Shown: positions 17,369 to 26,491, numbered from the stretch's first letter. The stretch is 37,728 nucleotides of DNA from Bacteroidaceae bacterium (GCA_017429945.1 JAFRNY010000076.1:1-37728); one strand, 5' to 3'. Program-made: numbers and translations. The notes: generated by a model from the sequence alone, not told the origin.

Positions 17369-17387
17369 GTTGCGATGGAATCGCAAC
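17369..17387. terminator. Perfect hairpin between convergent recO and lyase genes
   Basis: GTTGCGAT, loop GGA, ATCGCAAC: an 8-bp perfect stem in the 53-base gap between two convergent genes. No T tract follows on either strand, so it is only a probable bidirectional transcript end. Confidence 0.45.
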
Positions 17388-17410
17388 GTAAGAAACGGGA
17401 CGGAGGGGGA

Positions 17411-20400
17411 TTATTTTACGAGCACTTTGCGGTTGCCTACTACGTAGACTTGCCCGCGGCGCGTGGCGTTGGTGCGGCGGCCGTCGATGGTGTAGCGGTC
17501 GGCGGCTGAGGTGGCGGCGGGCACGGCGGCGATGCCTACGGGCACTGTCTTGGTGACGCGCAGGATGCCTTTGGCGATGTCGGTGGCGTCCCAGTAGAGC
17601 CCTTGCGCTGCGTCGACGATGTAGGATTCTTCATCGAGGACGGGCGTTCCGGAGACTGACGTGACGTCGGCCCAGAGGCGCACCTCGTCGCCTTCCTTGA
17701 TGTTCTCGACGAAGGTGGACGAGTAGTGAAGCTTGACGGTGGCATTGATTGTGAGCTTGCCGATATTCTGGAGGCTTGTGCCGCCGGTGGCCGTCTCTGT
17801 GGCGGCTCGGTTGATGCCGACTTCGAGGATGGAGTTCTTGGCCATGGTGACGTTCTTGCCTCCGAAGTCGATGAGGCCTACGGTGGCTGTGGCGCTTGTG
17901 CCTACGGCGAGTGTGCCGCCGGCGTTGATGGTGACGGTGCTGTTAACGAGAGGCACTGCGGCGGTCGTGACGCCCGAGAGCTTGGCTCCGTTGGCCACGG
18001 TGAGGGCGCCCGTTCCGAGCTGTCCGCCGCTCTTGACGCAGAGCTCGCCGGCGTTGACTTTCGTGGTGCCTGTGTGGTCGTTCTTACCTCCGAGCGTGAC
18101 CTTGCCCTCCCCTACTTTCACGAGGCTTGAGTTGGCTGTGACGATTCCGCTCCACGTCCAGTTGCCGTCGTAGCCGATCTGCCAGGTGTTGGCGCCGGTC
18201 TTGCCGTCGTTGGCGAATGAGGCATAGCCTCCGAGCTTACCTTTGTCGCCTGTGACTCTGCCTATGGCGAAGGTCTTGCCGGTGTTCTGCACGGTGAGCC
18301 CGTCGGCGATGTTGAGCGTGGCCTTTGGCATACCGTTGGTGGTGTTGAGCGTCCATCGTGCTCCGCTGTCGTCGGTGCGGCCAGTGGCCTTGATGGTTCC
18401 CTCGAACTGGCGGAAGTCGAGCCCGAGCTGTGTGCGCGTGGCAAACCATGAGCTGCCTTTCTCTTCCTCGCAATAGATGGTGAGTGTGCCTTCGCCGGTG
18501 ACTTTGTTGGAATAGGATGCGCGGTTGGCGGTGTTCCAGAAGCCTGTCTTGCCCTTGGCCACGTGGAGAGTGAAGCTGCTGCCGGTGTTCTCGGTGTAGG
18601 TTCCGCCCTCGAACTCCACGGTGTTGGCCACCTTGTTGGCATTATAACACTGCACTGTTCCGGCCTGGAGGACGAGGCGCTGGAGTGTGCTAGCGGTGTT
18701 CATCTTCATCCATCCGTTGCCTTTCTTTGTGAGGAGGGTTCCAGTCATGGGTTTGTTGACGATGAAGTCGGCCGAGTTGTTGATCACGCCGCCTTCGTCG
18801 GTGAGCATCTGCATGGGCGAGCCCTGCGTCACGGCCGCTGTGGAGCGGAGCTCGGCGCCGTTCTCGATGATGAACTTTGTGGCCACGGTGGTGACGCCTC
18901 CGAGGTTGCCTACGGCTTGGTTCTCGTTGGAGAGCGACTTCACCGAGAGCACGCCGCCGCTGATGCGTGTGCCTCCGGTGTAGGTGTTGTCGTTGCCTAT
19001 GGTGAGCATGCCCGTTCCGCGCTTCTCGAGTGCTGATGTGCCCACGATGGCTCCTGTGCCGCCGAAGGTGTAGTTCTTCGAGGCGTCCACGATGACGGTC
19101 TTGGCCTCGACGTCGCCCTTGAGGCTCACGGAGAACTTGGTGGCGTCGTCGGTGAAGCGCACGACGTCGCCCGTGATGAAGCTCTCGTGGGAAGCGGGGT
19201 CGTTGGCGAGGGCGAAGTTCTCGTCGCCGCCGAACTGCCAGGTGGTGCTCTCGGCGCCCGTCCATACGATGTCGCCGGCCTGGCGCACGGTGCTGACTTT
19301 GAGGTAGATCTTATCGCCCTGCTGCTCGAGCTCGGCCTTGATGCTGGTGCCGAGGCCTTCGATGATGACGTCGTCGAGCTTGCCGCCCTTGACTTCCTCG
19401 AGGCCTTCGAAGAGGAGGTAGCTGCCGGCGGCGAGGTCGGTGCCTGCGGTGTGTGGCACGAGCTCGATGACGGGAGCGAGGTATTTGGGCCCGTAGGTGA
19501 GCCAGCTGCCTGTGAGCTTGGTCTCGATATTGAGCACGCGGGCTTTGATGACATCGGAGGCTGCGCCGTCGCTATAGACGTCCATCTGCAGGCGCGAGCC
19601 GAAGCCGAGGAGGAGCGAGTCGGTGGTGAGTGAGCCCTTGGCGTCGGCGCCGCCGGGGCGGAGCACTGAGGCGTAGTCCATCTTTATGCGACGGAACTGT
19701 CCGCCGTTGGAGTTGAGCTCCGCGAAGCGGTTGAGCCATAGGCTGCTGCTGAGCAGTTTGCCGTCGAAGTTGAGCGTGCCGGCCCAGACGTCGGTGTTGC
19801 CGGTGTTGGTGAAGTCGGCTGCGGGCAGGGTGAGGATTCCGTCGCCCTGCTTGACGATGCGCGTCGTGCCGGAGAAGGCTCCTGAGGCTACGGTGCAGAC
19901 ATAGACTTCGGTGTTGACCTTTGCCGTGCCGTTGAGTATCGAGCTATTGGTGCCCTGCACCCATGTGGGAACGTAGAATGTGGCCACTGCGGGCTCTGCG
20001 CCTGCGGCGATGGTGACCGACGTGTTGGCCGTCTCGCCAAGGAGCACGTGCTGTCCGTTGTTGGCGGCGGTGATAGTGGCTCCGTCGGCGAGGAGCGTGC
20101 GTCCGGTGGTGGTGAGCGGCGGCGGGGCTATGGTTATGCCCTCGAGCTGTCCGAGGAAGTAGCTCTTGTGGGGCGGCTGGTTGTAGCCCACACACTGCCA
20201 CACCATGGCGTTGCGGTACTGATGGTCGTGCCAGAGGGTGTAGATGCGGAATGTTGTGGGAATGGCCGTGGTGTAGATTCGTATGGCTGCGCTGTTGTTG
20301 GCACGCACGACGATTTCCTCGCGCCAGTCGCCGAAGATGTCGGCCAGTGCGCAGGGGTTGTTCTTCGAGTCGTTGTTCATCTGGCAGCCGCTGGAGGTGA

Positions 20401-22018
20401 ACAGGCGTCCGCCGCCGGGCTTGTAGACGGCTGCCTCACGCATAGTGCCGGGGCTGTCGAGGACCTCGTCGCAGAGGTCGCCGTCCCAGAAGATGCGTGC
20501 GTTGAGGTGGCTCCAGAAGAGTGCGTCGTTGGAGTCGCCGGTGGCAGGTCCGCCCTCCACTACCTTATCTGCCACGGTGCTGACGAGCCCCGACTGGGTG
20601 GTGCGTCCCATGGAACCGGGGAAGGCGTTTGAGAAGTTTGCGCAGAGGGCGCGGCCGTCGTCACTGCCCGACTGGAGTCGGTAGTAGATCTTGCCCGTGG
20701 TGGCGTTCCAGTAGGTGCATGCGGGCTCGTCCTCGTTGCAGTTGAACTGCTCCTGTCCGTGGCGGTAGGGGTCGAAGTCGGCGCAGTGCTGCGCGTCGCC
20801 GTGGCCGAGGCCTGTGGTGCAGAGTCCCTTGCCGTTGTCGTCGATGATCATTGAGCCGAAGACGATCTCGTCGCGGCCGTCCCAGTCGACGTCGGCAATG
20901 GCGAAGTTGTGGAATCCGTTGCCGAACCATGGGTCGTTCCAGCCGTTGTTGTTGGCCCATCGCCAGCGGATGCTGAGTTCGTGCGTTGCGGGGTCTACGT
21001 CGAGGGCGCACATCTTATGGCGCGTGTAGCAGCCGCGGCCGAGGAAGATGCTGGCGTGGCGTCCGTCGAGGAAGGGTGCTCCGAAGTAGTGCTTGCTGGA
21101 GCGGTGGCCGGTGTCGTTCTCCCACCACGCCGTCTTGTAGTCGCTCTCGCCGGTCTCGAAGCGCGGCAGGGGGTAGGTCATCGGCGTGAACTTGTCGGTG
21201 GCGCCGTCCCATCCGTAGGGCTCGCCGGTGGCTCCGTTGAGGTAGAGCAAGTATTCGGCTCCGTTGCGCGTGTATTCGTCGCGCGGAGCTACATAACTCA
21301 TGTTGCCGATCTTGATCTCGCGGCCGGTGGCGGTGTGGATGATCATATTGTCGGCGCCGCGCATAACGCACTCAGCGCGGCCGTCCTCGTCCCAGTCGAA
21401 GGCCACGAGGTCCCACTGCTCATCGGGGCCGGCCATCATATTGGGGCCGAGGTCGATCCACCAGAGGCGCTCGCCGGCGAGCGTGTAGCACTCGTAGTGG
21501 TGGAAGCGTGTGGTGTTGGCTGAGTTACGGATGTCGCCCGAGTAGTTGCGCTTGACGATGAACTCCGGGATGCCGTCGCCCGTGACGTCACCCAACGAGA
21601 TGTCGTTGAGGAAATATTCGCTGGTGGCATCGGCGCCGGCGCGGTCGGCGACCTTGGCCACGGGGATATCGAGGTAGCCGCTGTTCCAGCGCGTGACCTC
21701 GGCCGACTTCTCTTGCTCCACGCCATTGACCACGGCTGCCACCTGGTACTTCGTCGTGGCATTACCGCCGGTGTGGCTGAAGCAGCCAACCTTGAGGCCT
21801 CCCTTTACGAGGGAGCCGTTGGCGTAGAGGTTGTAGGTGACGTCGTAGTATTCCTCACCGAAAATCTTCCAGCTTACGAAGTTGCCACTGCCGCTGCCGC
21901 CGTTGACATTGGCGGGCACGGCCACCAGAGCGCGGTCGAGGCGGTCGGTCTTGCGCTGAGCGAAGCTTGCCGTGGTCACGAGTGCAAGCGCCGCAATCAA
22001 TAGGAGTCTTGATTTCAT
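17411..22018 (-). CDS. Secreted PL11 rhamnogalacturonan lyase fused to autotransporter-type beta repeats
   Basis: A 1535-residue secreted protein. Signal peptide: residues 1-20 (KSRLLLIAALALVTTASFAQ). Residues about 22-630 match family PL11 rhamnogalacturonan lyases, which cleave the RG-I pectin backbone by beta-elimination. Clear segments are LDRALVAV, GNFVSWKIFGEEYYDVTYNLY, the acidic, probably Ca-binding loops DVTGDGIPEF and DWDEDGRAE, and FGDWREEIVVR. Residues about 690-1450 hold passenger-type beta repeats such as GDGILTLPAADFTNTGNTDV (near 729), GTGMLTIGNDNTYTGGTRIS (near 1003) and GEGKVTLGGKNDHTGTTKVN (near 1306). The end, DRYTIDGRRTNATRRGQVYV, resembles the C-terminal tail common on Prevotella exported proteins. 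Typical PL11 enzymes are about 600-750 residues, so this is twice the usual size. It stands alone, convergent with recO. Confidence 0.88.
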   Translation of the reverse strand: MKSRLLLIAALALVTTASFAQRKTDRLDRALVAVPANVNGGSGSGNFVSWKIFGEEYYDVTYNLYANGSLVKGGLKVGCFSHTGGNATTKYQVAAVVNGVEQEKSAEVTRWNSGYLDIPVAKVADRAGADATSEYFLNDISLGDVTGDGIPEFIVKRNYSGDIRNSANTTRFHHYECYTLAGERLWWIDLGPNMMAGPDEQWDLVAFDWDEDGRAECVMRGADNMIIHTATGREIKIGNMSYVAPRDEYTRNGAEYLLYLNGATGEPYGWDGATDKFTPMTYPLPRFETGESDYKTAWWENDTGHRSSKHYFGAPFLDGRHASIFLGRGCYTRHKMCALDVDPATHELSIRWRWANNNGWNDPWFGNGFHNFAIADVDWDGRDEIVFGSMIIDDNGKGLCTTGLGHGDAQHCADFDPYRHGQEQFNCNEDEPACTYWNATTGKIYYRLQSGSDDGRALCANFSNAFPGSMGRTTQSGLVSTVADKVVEGGPATGDSNDALFWSHLNARIFWDGDLCDEVLDSPGTMREAAVYKPGGGRLFTSSGCQMNNDSKNNPCALADIFGDWREEIVVRANNSAAIRIYTTAIPTTFRIYTLWHDHQYRNAMVWQCVGYNQPPHKSYFLGQLEGITIAPPPLTTTGRTLLADGATITAANNGQHVLLGETANTSVTIAAGAEPAVATFYVPTWVQGTNSSILNGTAKVNTEVYVCTVASGAFSGTTRIVKQGDGILTLPAADFTNTGNTDVWAGTLNFDGKLLSSSLWLNRFAELNSNGGQFRRIKMDYASVLRPGGADAKGSLTTDSLLLGFGSRLQMDVYSDGAASDVIKARVLNIETKLTGSWLTYGPKYLAPVIELVPHTAGTDLAAGSYLLFEGLEEVKGGKLDDVIIEGLGTSIKAELEQQGDKIYLKVSTVRQAGDIVWTGAESTTWQFGGDENFALANDPASHESFITGDVVRFTDDATKFSVSLKGDVEAKTVIVDASKNYTFGGTGAIVGTSALEKRGTGMLTIGNDNTYTGGTRISGGVLSVKSLSNENQAVGNLGGVTTVATKFIIENGAELRSTAAVTQGSPMQMLTDEGGVINNSADFIVNKPMTGTLLTKKGNGWMKMNTASTLQRLVLQAGTVQCYNANKVANTVEFEGGTYTENTGSSFTLHVAKGKTGFWNTANRASYSNKVTGEGTLTIYCEEEKGSSWFATRTQLGLDFRQFEGTIKATGRTDDSGARWTLNTTNGMPKATLNIADGLTVQNTGKTFAIGRVTGDKGKLGGYASFANDGKTGANTWQIGYDGNWTWSGIVTANSSLVKVGEGKVTLGGKNDHTGTTKVNAGELCVKSGGQLGTGALTVANGAKLSGVTTAAVPLVNSTVTINAGGTLAVGTSATATVGLIDFGGKNVTMAKNSILEVGINRAATETATGGTSLQNIGKLTINATVKLHYSSTFVENIKEGDEVRLWADVTSVSGTPVLDEESYIVDAAQGLYWDATDIAKGILRVTKTVPVGIAAVPAATSAADRYTIDGRRTNATRRGQVYVVGNRKVLVK

Positions 22019-22073
22019 TATAGTGTCGATAGTTAGTTTACGCGTGCGTGAATAAATAAAGTGTCATTGGGTG

Positions 22074-22081
22074 CAAAAATA
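22074..22081 (-). promoter_or_regulatory. Possible -7 box for the PL11 lyase gene
   Basis: On the minus strand TATTTTTG fits TAnnTTTG, 55 bases upstream of the ATG at 22018. No clear -33 TTG at the right distance. Confidence 0.35.
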
Positions 22082-22216
22082 ACACTTTTATCGGATGTCA
22101 GCGACATAAATCAGCACTTTTAACCTTTGTTTAGCTTACTTTCTTGGTTTTCACGGTAAAAAAATTGCCACTTTCTGCAGAAAGGCGGGGGAAAGGGGCG
22201 CGGCAAAGACGACAAA

Positions 22217-22288
22217 GGACCCGGCGGAGAAACGCCGGGAACGGTAAACTTTCAAAGGACCCGGCGGAGAAGCGCCGGGAACGGTAAA
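22217..22288. repeat. Dispersed GC-rich palindromic repeat, copies 2 and 3 in tandem
   Basis: 22217-22254 repeats the 38-base unit seen at 15545-15582 essentially base for base. 22257-22288 is a second, slightly shorter copy with AGCGCC in place of AACGCC. Each carries the CCCGGCG/CGCCGGG stem. They lie right after the NigD-like gene, where they could also act as transcription ends on the minus strand (stem followed by TCCTTT). Confidence 0.8.
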
Positions 22289-22303
22289 GCGCGTAGGTTT
22301 GCT

Positions 22304-22933
22304 TCAGCGATGCAGGATGAATGTGACGGTGCGGGGGCCGTCGAAGGTGGCAACGGTGAGCTCGAGCAAGTCGGTGGAGTCGGGCTCGCTGGCGATACTG
22401 TCGAAGGGTATGCTGACATACGTATCGGCGCTGTAGGCCAAGGGGTCGGAGCCTTGGCGGTGGAAGAGCGAGAGGCAATATGTGGTGCCGCCGAGGCTGT
22501 TGGCGTAGACGCTGTCGCGCACATAGCCCCAGGTGTGTGTGCCGCCCTTGGTCTTCGGCGTCAGATGGAGATTTGCGAAGCCGCCGCCCGTCCAACCGCT
22601 GACGAAGCCTACGGGGTCGCGCACGACGGCGGCGTTGTGCGTGCTGTCGCGCGGCACGACGACGCCCTCGAGCGAATATACCGTAGCGCGGCCGTCGGTC
22701 TCCTCTACAAATCCCACGAGGAAGCGCCACAGCGCGCGCGGCGTCACTCCGGTGTAAGGCGACACGAGCGTGAAGCTGCGCCCTGCGTCGGTGGTGAAAC
22801 TGCGAATGACGCCCGATGCATCGGACTCCATGACGGCCATCTCCGTGACCATAGGCGGATATTTCTCTTTTTTCTCCTCGCTGCAGCCTGCGAGGCTAAG
22901 GGCGAGGATTGTCAGCAGCAATAGCTTTTTCAT
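22304..22933 (-). CDS. NigD-like lipoprotein
   Basis: I start at ATG 22933 (MKKLLLLTILALSLAGC), giving 209 residues; the frame extends 7 codons further but without a signal. The lipobox LSLAGC puts the lipid on the Cys after the 16-residue signal. The mature start KYPPMVTEMAVMESDASG, the GGGFANLHLTPKTKGG segment and the FHRQGSDPLAYSADTYVSIP segment match NigD-like proteins, outer-membrane lipoproteins of Bacteroidetes with unclear function. The gene overlaps the acyltransferase end by 38 bases in another frame, so it is the last gene of that operon. Confidence 0.85.
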   Translation of the reverse strand: MKKLLLLTILALSLAGCSEEKKEKYPPMVTEMAVMESDASGVIRSFTTDAGRSFTLVSPYTGVTPRALWRFLVGFVEETDGRATVYSLEGVVVPRDSTHNAAVVRDPVGFVSGWTGGGFANLHLTPKTKGGTHTWGYVRDSVYANSLGGTTYCLSLFHRQGSDPLAYSADTYVSIPFDSIASEPDSTDLLELTVATFDGPRTVTFILHR

Positions 22934-24107
22934 AGTTGAATACGGGGTTAGCATACATTATGATAATACGTTCGCGCAGGAACGCCTCGTCGGGCTCTAC
23001 ACCGGCGGCCTTCACGCGCTCACCGGCCTTGGCCACGCGCTCGTCGAGGTAGTCGTCGAAGGCCTTGCGGGCGCTGTCGGAGTAGCGCGGATGGCGCTCG
23101 GCTTCGGCTGAGAGCATGTCGGCAGCCACGAGGTTCGGGGCGTAAAGGCGGTAGCTGCTATGAATGGCGCGGTCGATGTGCTGCGCCACAAGGGGGAAGA
23201 GCTCCGTCTTGGGCAGCGACGGGTCGAGCCCGGCGAGCCAGCCGTCGAGGCAGGGCGTGGCCTGGAAATGTACGTGACCCTTGCGCCCGAAGATGCCCGT
23301 GCGCATATTGTCGAGGTCGTCCTGCTTGCTCTTCTTGAAGCCTTTGACGTCGCGCTTGAGCTGAAACTCCGAGGCCTTGAGGTAGTCGCAGGGGTCGTAC
23401 TCGTAGCTGAGGGCCAGTGGCACGAGGTGCATGTGTTGCAGGCGCTCCACGGCGGAGCCTTCGCCGCCCAGCACCATCATCTTCAGCACGGAGTCCTGCG
23501 TGCGGTCGTCGCTGTCCTTGGCTCGTCCTTCGCGCTGCGCGATCCAAATATTCTCGTGCTTCTCGTTGACAACAAAATGCATGTATCGGCTCATGGTCTG
23601 CGAGGCGTTCAGCATCTCGCGCATCGACAGCGAGCGCTGTACGATGAACGTCTTGTTCAGCCGCACCAGCGTGCGGATCCATGGGTAAATGAGCAGGTTG
23701 TCGCCAATGGCGATCTCCACGGTCGTGGGGAAGCCGGCATCGTGGAGCATAAGGTCGAGTATGGCGCTGTCGAGCACGATATCGCGATGGTTGCTGATGA
23801 ACGTGTAGCGCTCCGCGCCGGGCGCTATGCCGTCGAAGGCAAAGGAATGGCCGGTGGAATAGCGGCGCAGGATATAGCGCACCACGGGCTTCATGAAGCG
23901 CAGCTGAAAGTCGAGCGTAGAGTGGACGCCCGTGCTCGCCAGCCGCAGCAAGCCTCGGCTCCAGCTCACCGGCAGCACGGGCACAAAGCTCTTGAGCAGT
24001 CGGGAGAACTGGCGGTCGTGCAACAGGCTGTCGATGGCGCCGCGCACCTCATCGTCGGCATAAGGACGAATGTCTTTGAACTCTTCTGGAATCTGATTGC
24101 TTTGCAT
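22896..24107 (-). CDS. Glycerolipid acyltransferase family protein (PlsC/PlsB-like)
   Basis: I use ATG 24107 (MQSNQIPEEFKDIRPYADDE), 403 residues. An upstream start at 24218 would only add translated tandem repeats (VTRHSS...). The acyltransferase core begins near residue 100 with FISNHRDIVLDSAIL. His107 is followed by Asp109 and Asp113, not by Asp at the fifth position, so the canonical HX4D does not fit exactly. Later signatures are LLIYPWIRTLVRLNKTFIVQ and NIWIAQREGRAKD, which fit the substrate-binding blocks (EGR). The family acylates glycerol-3-phosphate or lysophosphatidate, or another lipid. It sits downstream of ddl and before the NigD-like lipoprotein, in a cell-envelope operon. Confidence 0.8.
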   Translation of the reverse strand: MQSNQIPEEFKDIRPYADDEVRGAIDSLLHDRQFSRLLKSFVPVLPVSWSRGLLRLASTGVHSTLDFQLRFMKPVVRYILRRYSTGHSFAFDGIAPGAERYTFISNHRDIVLDSAILDLMLHDAGFPTTVEIAIGDNLLIYPWIRTLVRLNKTFIVQRSLSMREMLNASQTMSRYMHFVVNEKHENIWIAQREGRAKDSDDRTQDSVLKMMVLGGEGSAVERLQHMHLVPLALSYEYDPCDYLKASEFQLKRDVKGFKKSKQDDLDNMRTGIFGRKGHVHFQATPCLDGWLAGLDPSLPKTELFPLVAQHIDRAIHSSYRLYAPNLVAADMLSAEAERHPRYSDSARKAFDDYLDERVAKAGERVKAAGVEPDEAFLRERIIIMYANPVFNYEKAIAADNPRP

Positions 24108-24112
24108 AACGG

Positions 24113-24217
24113 AATGACGAGTGACGAGTGACGAATGACGAGTGACGAATGACGAGTGACGAGTGAAGAATGAAGAATGACGAGTGACGAATGACGGAAT
24201 GACGAATGAAGAATTCA
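24113..24217. repeat. 7-base tandem repeat TGACGAR
   Basis: About 14 copies of TGACGAG / TGACGAA, with some TGAAGAA variants, between ddl and the acyltransferase. Three units make 21 bases, so one frame reads as VTRHSSF repeats. Probably noncoding. It is followed by a TTTGTAATTCG-type AT repeat up to 24285. Confidence 0.8.
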
Positions 24218-24286
24218 AACCACCTTCAAACTCTATAGGTAATCCTTATTTGTAATTTGTAATTCGTCATTTGTAATTCGGAATTA

Positions 24287-25297
24287 CTACAGCTTATCCT
24301 CTATAATCTCGGTGAGCACTTCCTTCAGGTCGAGGCCGGCGGCGCGCACCTGCTGTGGTATGAAGCTGGTGGCCGTCATGCCGGGCGTAGTGTTGATCTC
24401 GAGCATATTTATGCGGTCGCGCTCGCTGCCGTCGTCGCCCTTGACCTTCGTGACGATGTAATCCACGCGTATGATGCCCGAGCAGCCGAGGATATCGTAG
24501 ATGGCGCTGGTGAGAGCCTGTACGCGGTCGCGCAGGTCGTCGCTGATGCGCGCGGGGGTTATCTCATCGACCGAGCCGTTGTACTTGGCATCGTAATCGA
24601 AGAACTCGTTGTGCGTCACCACCTCCGTGACGGGGAAGACGTGCGAGCCGGCGGCCGTCTTGTAGCAGCCGCACGTTAGCTCCGTGCCGGGCATGAAAGC
24701 CTCAACCATCACCTCGTCGCTCTCGCCCATGGCCAAGGCTATGGCCGGGCGCAGCTGCTCGAGCGTCTTCACCTTCGTCACGCCGAAGCTCGAGCCGCCG
24801 GCGTTGGGCTTTACGAAGCAGGGCAACCCGATGTGGTTGATGATCTCGTCGTCGGTGACGAGGTCCTCGCTGCCCTTGCGCACCACGAGACTCTCGGAGA
24901 CGCTCACGCCGAAGCCTTTCAGGTACTGGTTCAGCGTGAACTTATTGAAGGTCATGGCCTCTACGAGCACGCCGCTCGTGCTGTAAGGCATGCGGATAAG
25001 GTCGAAATAGCCCTGGAGCGTACCATCCTCGCCCGGGGTGCCATGAATAGTGATATATGCGAAATCGGGGCGCACGGTGCGGCGGCCCACCTTGAACGAG
25101 AAGTCGTCGCGGTTCACCGCAGAGCGCTTGTCGCCCTCGAGGTGTGCCTCCCAGACGAGCCCTTTGAGCTCTACGACATAGACTTCAAAACGCTCCTTGT
25201 CGATGACACTATAGATGCCCTGGGCACTGCGCAGCGAGACGTCGTGCTCCGAGCTGTCGCCACCACAGACGATGGCTATCACATTTTTCTTTTCCAT
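24287..25297 (-). CDS. ddl: D-alanine--D-alanine ligase
   Basis: Ddl joins two D-alanines with ATP for peptidoglycan precursor synthesis in the cytoplasm. I choose ATG 25297 (MEKKNVIAIVCGGDSSEHDV), giving 336 residues, the normal size; an upstream start would overlap rluD. Motifs seen: GGDSSEHDVSLRSA at the N-terminus, IHGTPGEDGTLQGYFDL, the ATP-grasp PCFVKPNAGGSSFGV, and the metal-binding end MLEINTTPGMTATSFIPQQ. It is preceded by rluD and followed by the repeat block and the acyltransferase, all on one strand. Confidence 0.96.
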   Translation of the reverse strand: MEKKNVIAIVCGGDSSEHDVSLRSAQGIYSVIDKERFEVYVVELKGLVWEAHLEGDKRSAVNRDDFSFKVGRRTVRPDFAYITIHGTPGEDGTLQGYFDLIRMPYSTSGVLVEAMTFNKFTLNQYLKGFGVSVSESLVVRKGSEDLVTDDEIINHIGLPCFVKPNAGGSSFGVTKVKTLEQLRPAIALAMGESDEVMVEAFMPGTELTCGCYKTAAGSHVFPVTEVVTHNEFFDYDAKYNGSVDEITPARISDDLRDRVQALTSAIYDILGCSGIIRVDYIVTKVKGDDGSERDRINMLEINTTPGMTATSFIPQQVRAAGLDLKEVLTEIIEDKL

Positions 25298-25347
25298 ATT
25301 CTTATCTTTTGCAAACTTTGTTTGCTGGGAATTAAAGGGAAGTTTTA

Positions 25348-26487
25348 TTATACTAAGGTACGCGCGTAGGCGCGCCACTTGTTGATTAGCTCAGTGAGGT
25401 CCTCGGGCAGAGGGCTCTCGAAGAACAGCTCCTGCCGCGTGCGAGGATGCACGAATCCGAGGGTGCGTGCGTGCAGGGCCTGGCGCGGACATATGGCGAA
25501 GGCGTTCTGCACGAACTGCTTGTACTTGGCCGTGGGCTGTCCGCGCAGGATCTCGCTGCCGCCGTAGCGCTCGTCGGAGAAGAGGGGGTGGCCTATCGAC
25601 TTCATGTGGGCGCGGATCTGATGCGTGCGCCCCGTCTCGAGTACGCACTCCACCAGCGTCACGGGCCCGAAGGCCTCGATCTGTCGCCAATGCGTCACGG
25701 CCGGCTTGCCCTGATCGCTGCCGGGCGGCAGCACCGTCATGCGCTGGCGGTCGCGTGGGTCGCGGGCGATATTTCCCTCTATCGTGCCCTCCTGCGACTC
25801 GAAGCTGCCCCACACCAAGGCGTAGTATTGGCGGCGGGTGGAGTGCACGAAGAACTGGTGGCAGAGGTGGGTCTTGGCCTCTGGCGTCTTGGCCACGACG
25901 AGCAGGCCGCTCGTGTCCTTGTCAATGCGATGCACCAGTCCAACGTTAGGGTCGTTGGGGTTGTACTTGGGATCTTCACGCAAGTGCCAGGCGAGGGCAT
26001 TCACGAGGGTGCCCGTGTAGTTGCCCACGCCCGGATGAACGACCATGCCGGCGGCTTTGTCCACCACGAGCAGGTCGTCGTCCTCATAGACGATGCGCAA
26101 CGGGATGTCTTCGGCCGTGATCTCCGTCTCGAAGCGCGGATGGTCGAGCATAAGTGTGACCACGTCGAAGGGCTTCACGCGGTAGTTGCTCTTGACGGGG
26201 CGGTCGTTGACGTGAATACAACCTGCCTCGGCAGCCCGCTGAATCCGGGCACGACTCGTGTCGCGCAGATGTTCCATCAGGAATTTATCTACGCGCAGAA
26301 GCGTCTGGCCCTTATCAGCGACGACGCGACGGTGCTCATAGAGAGTGCCGTCGGAGGCCACTTCCAGCCCTTCGTCGTCAAGCTCCAGCTCGTCGTCGGG
26401 GAGCTGCAGTCCGCTGTCGGGGAGCTGCAGTTCGCTGTCGGGGAGCTGCAGTCCGCTGTCGGGGGTATGTTCGCCGGGAACGACCAT
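25348..26487 (-). CDS. rluD: RluD-type ribosomal large subunit pseudouridine synthase
   Basis: RluD converts uridines in helix 69 of 23S rRNA (E. coli 1911, 1915, 1917) to pseudouridine. The 379-residue protein has an S4 RNA-binding domain (about 60-115, LLRVDKFLMEHLRDTSRARI). The catalytic domain has LVVDKAAGMVVHPG, the active-site motif GLVHRIDKDTSGLLVV with the catalytic Asp, and LETGRTHQIRAHMKSIGHPL. The first 30 residues are unusual: a heptad repeat LPDSGLQ / LPDSELQ followed by an acidic stretch, encoded by 21-base tandem repeats. The true start could be later, but the next methionine is deep in the S4 region. It begins 4 bases after the PASTA gene. Confidence 0.93.
   Translation of the reverse strand: MVVPGEHTPDSGLQLPDSELQLPDSGLQLPDDELELDDEGLEVASDGTLYEHRRVVADKGQTLLRVDKFLMEHLRDTSRARIQRAAEAGCIHVNDRPVKSNYRVKPFDVVTLMLDHPRFETEITAEDIPLRIVYEDDDLLVVDKAAGMVVHPGVGNYTGTLVNALAWHLREDPKYNPNDPNVGLVHRIDKDTSGLLVVAKTPEAKTHLCHQFFVHSTRRQYYALVWGSFESQEGTIEGNIARDPRDRQRMTVLPPGSDQGKPAVTHWRQIEAFGPVTLVECVLETGRTHQIRAHMKSIGHPLFSDERYGGSEILRGQPTAKYKQFVQNAFAICPRQALHARTLGFVHPRTRQELFFESPLPEDLTELINKWRAYARTLV
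26397..26465. repeat. 21-base tandem repeat inside rluD
   Basis: Three near-identical copies of GGGGAGCTGCAGTYCGCTGTC within the rluD 5' end, encoding LPDSxLQ heptads. The unit keeps the frame, so copy number can change without breaking the gene. Confidence 0.85.
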
Positions 26488-26491
26488 TGCA

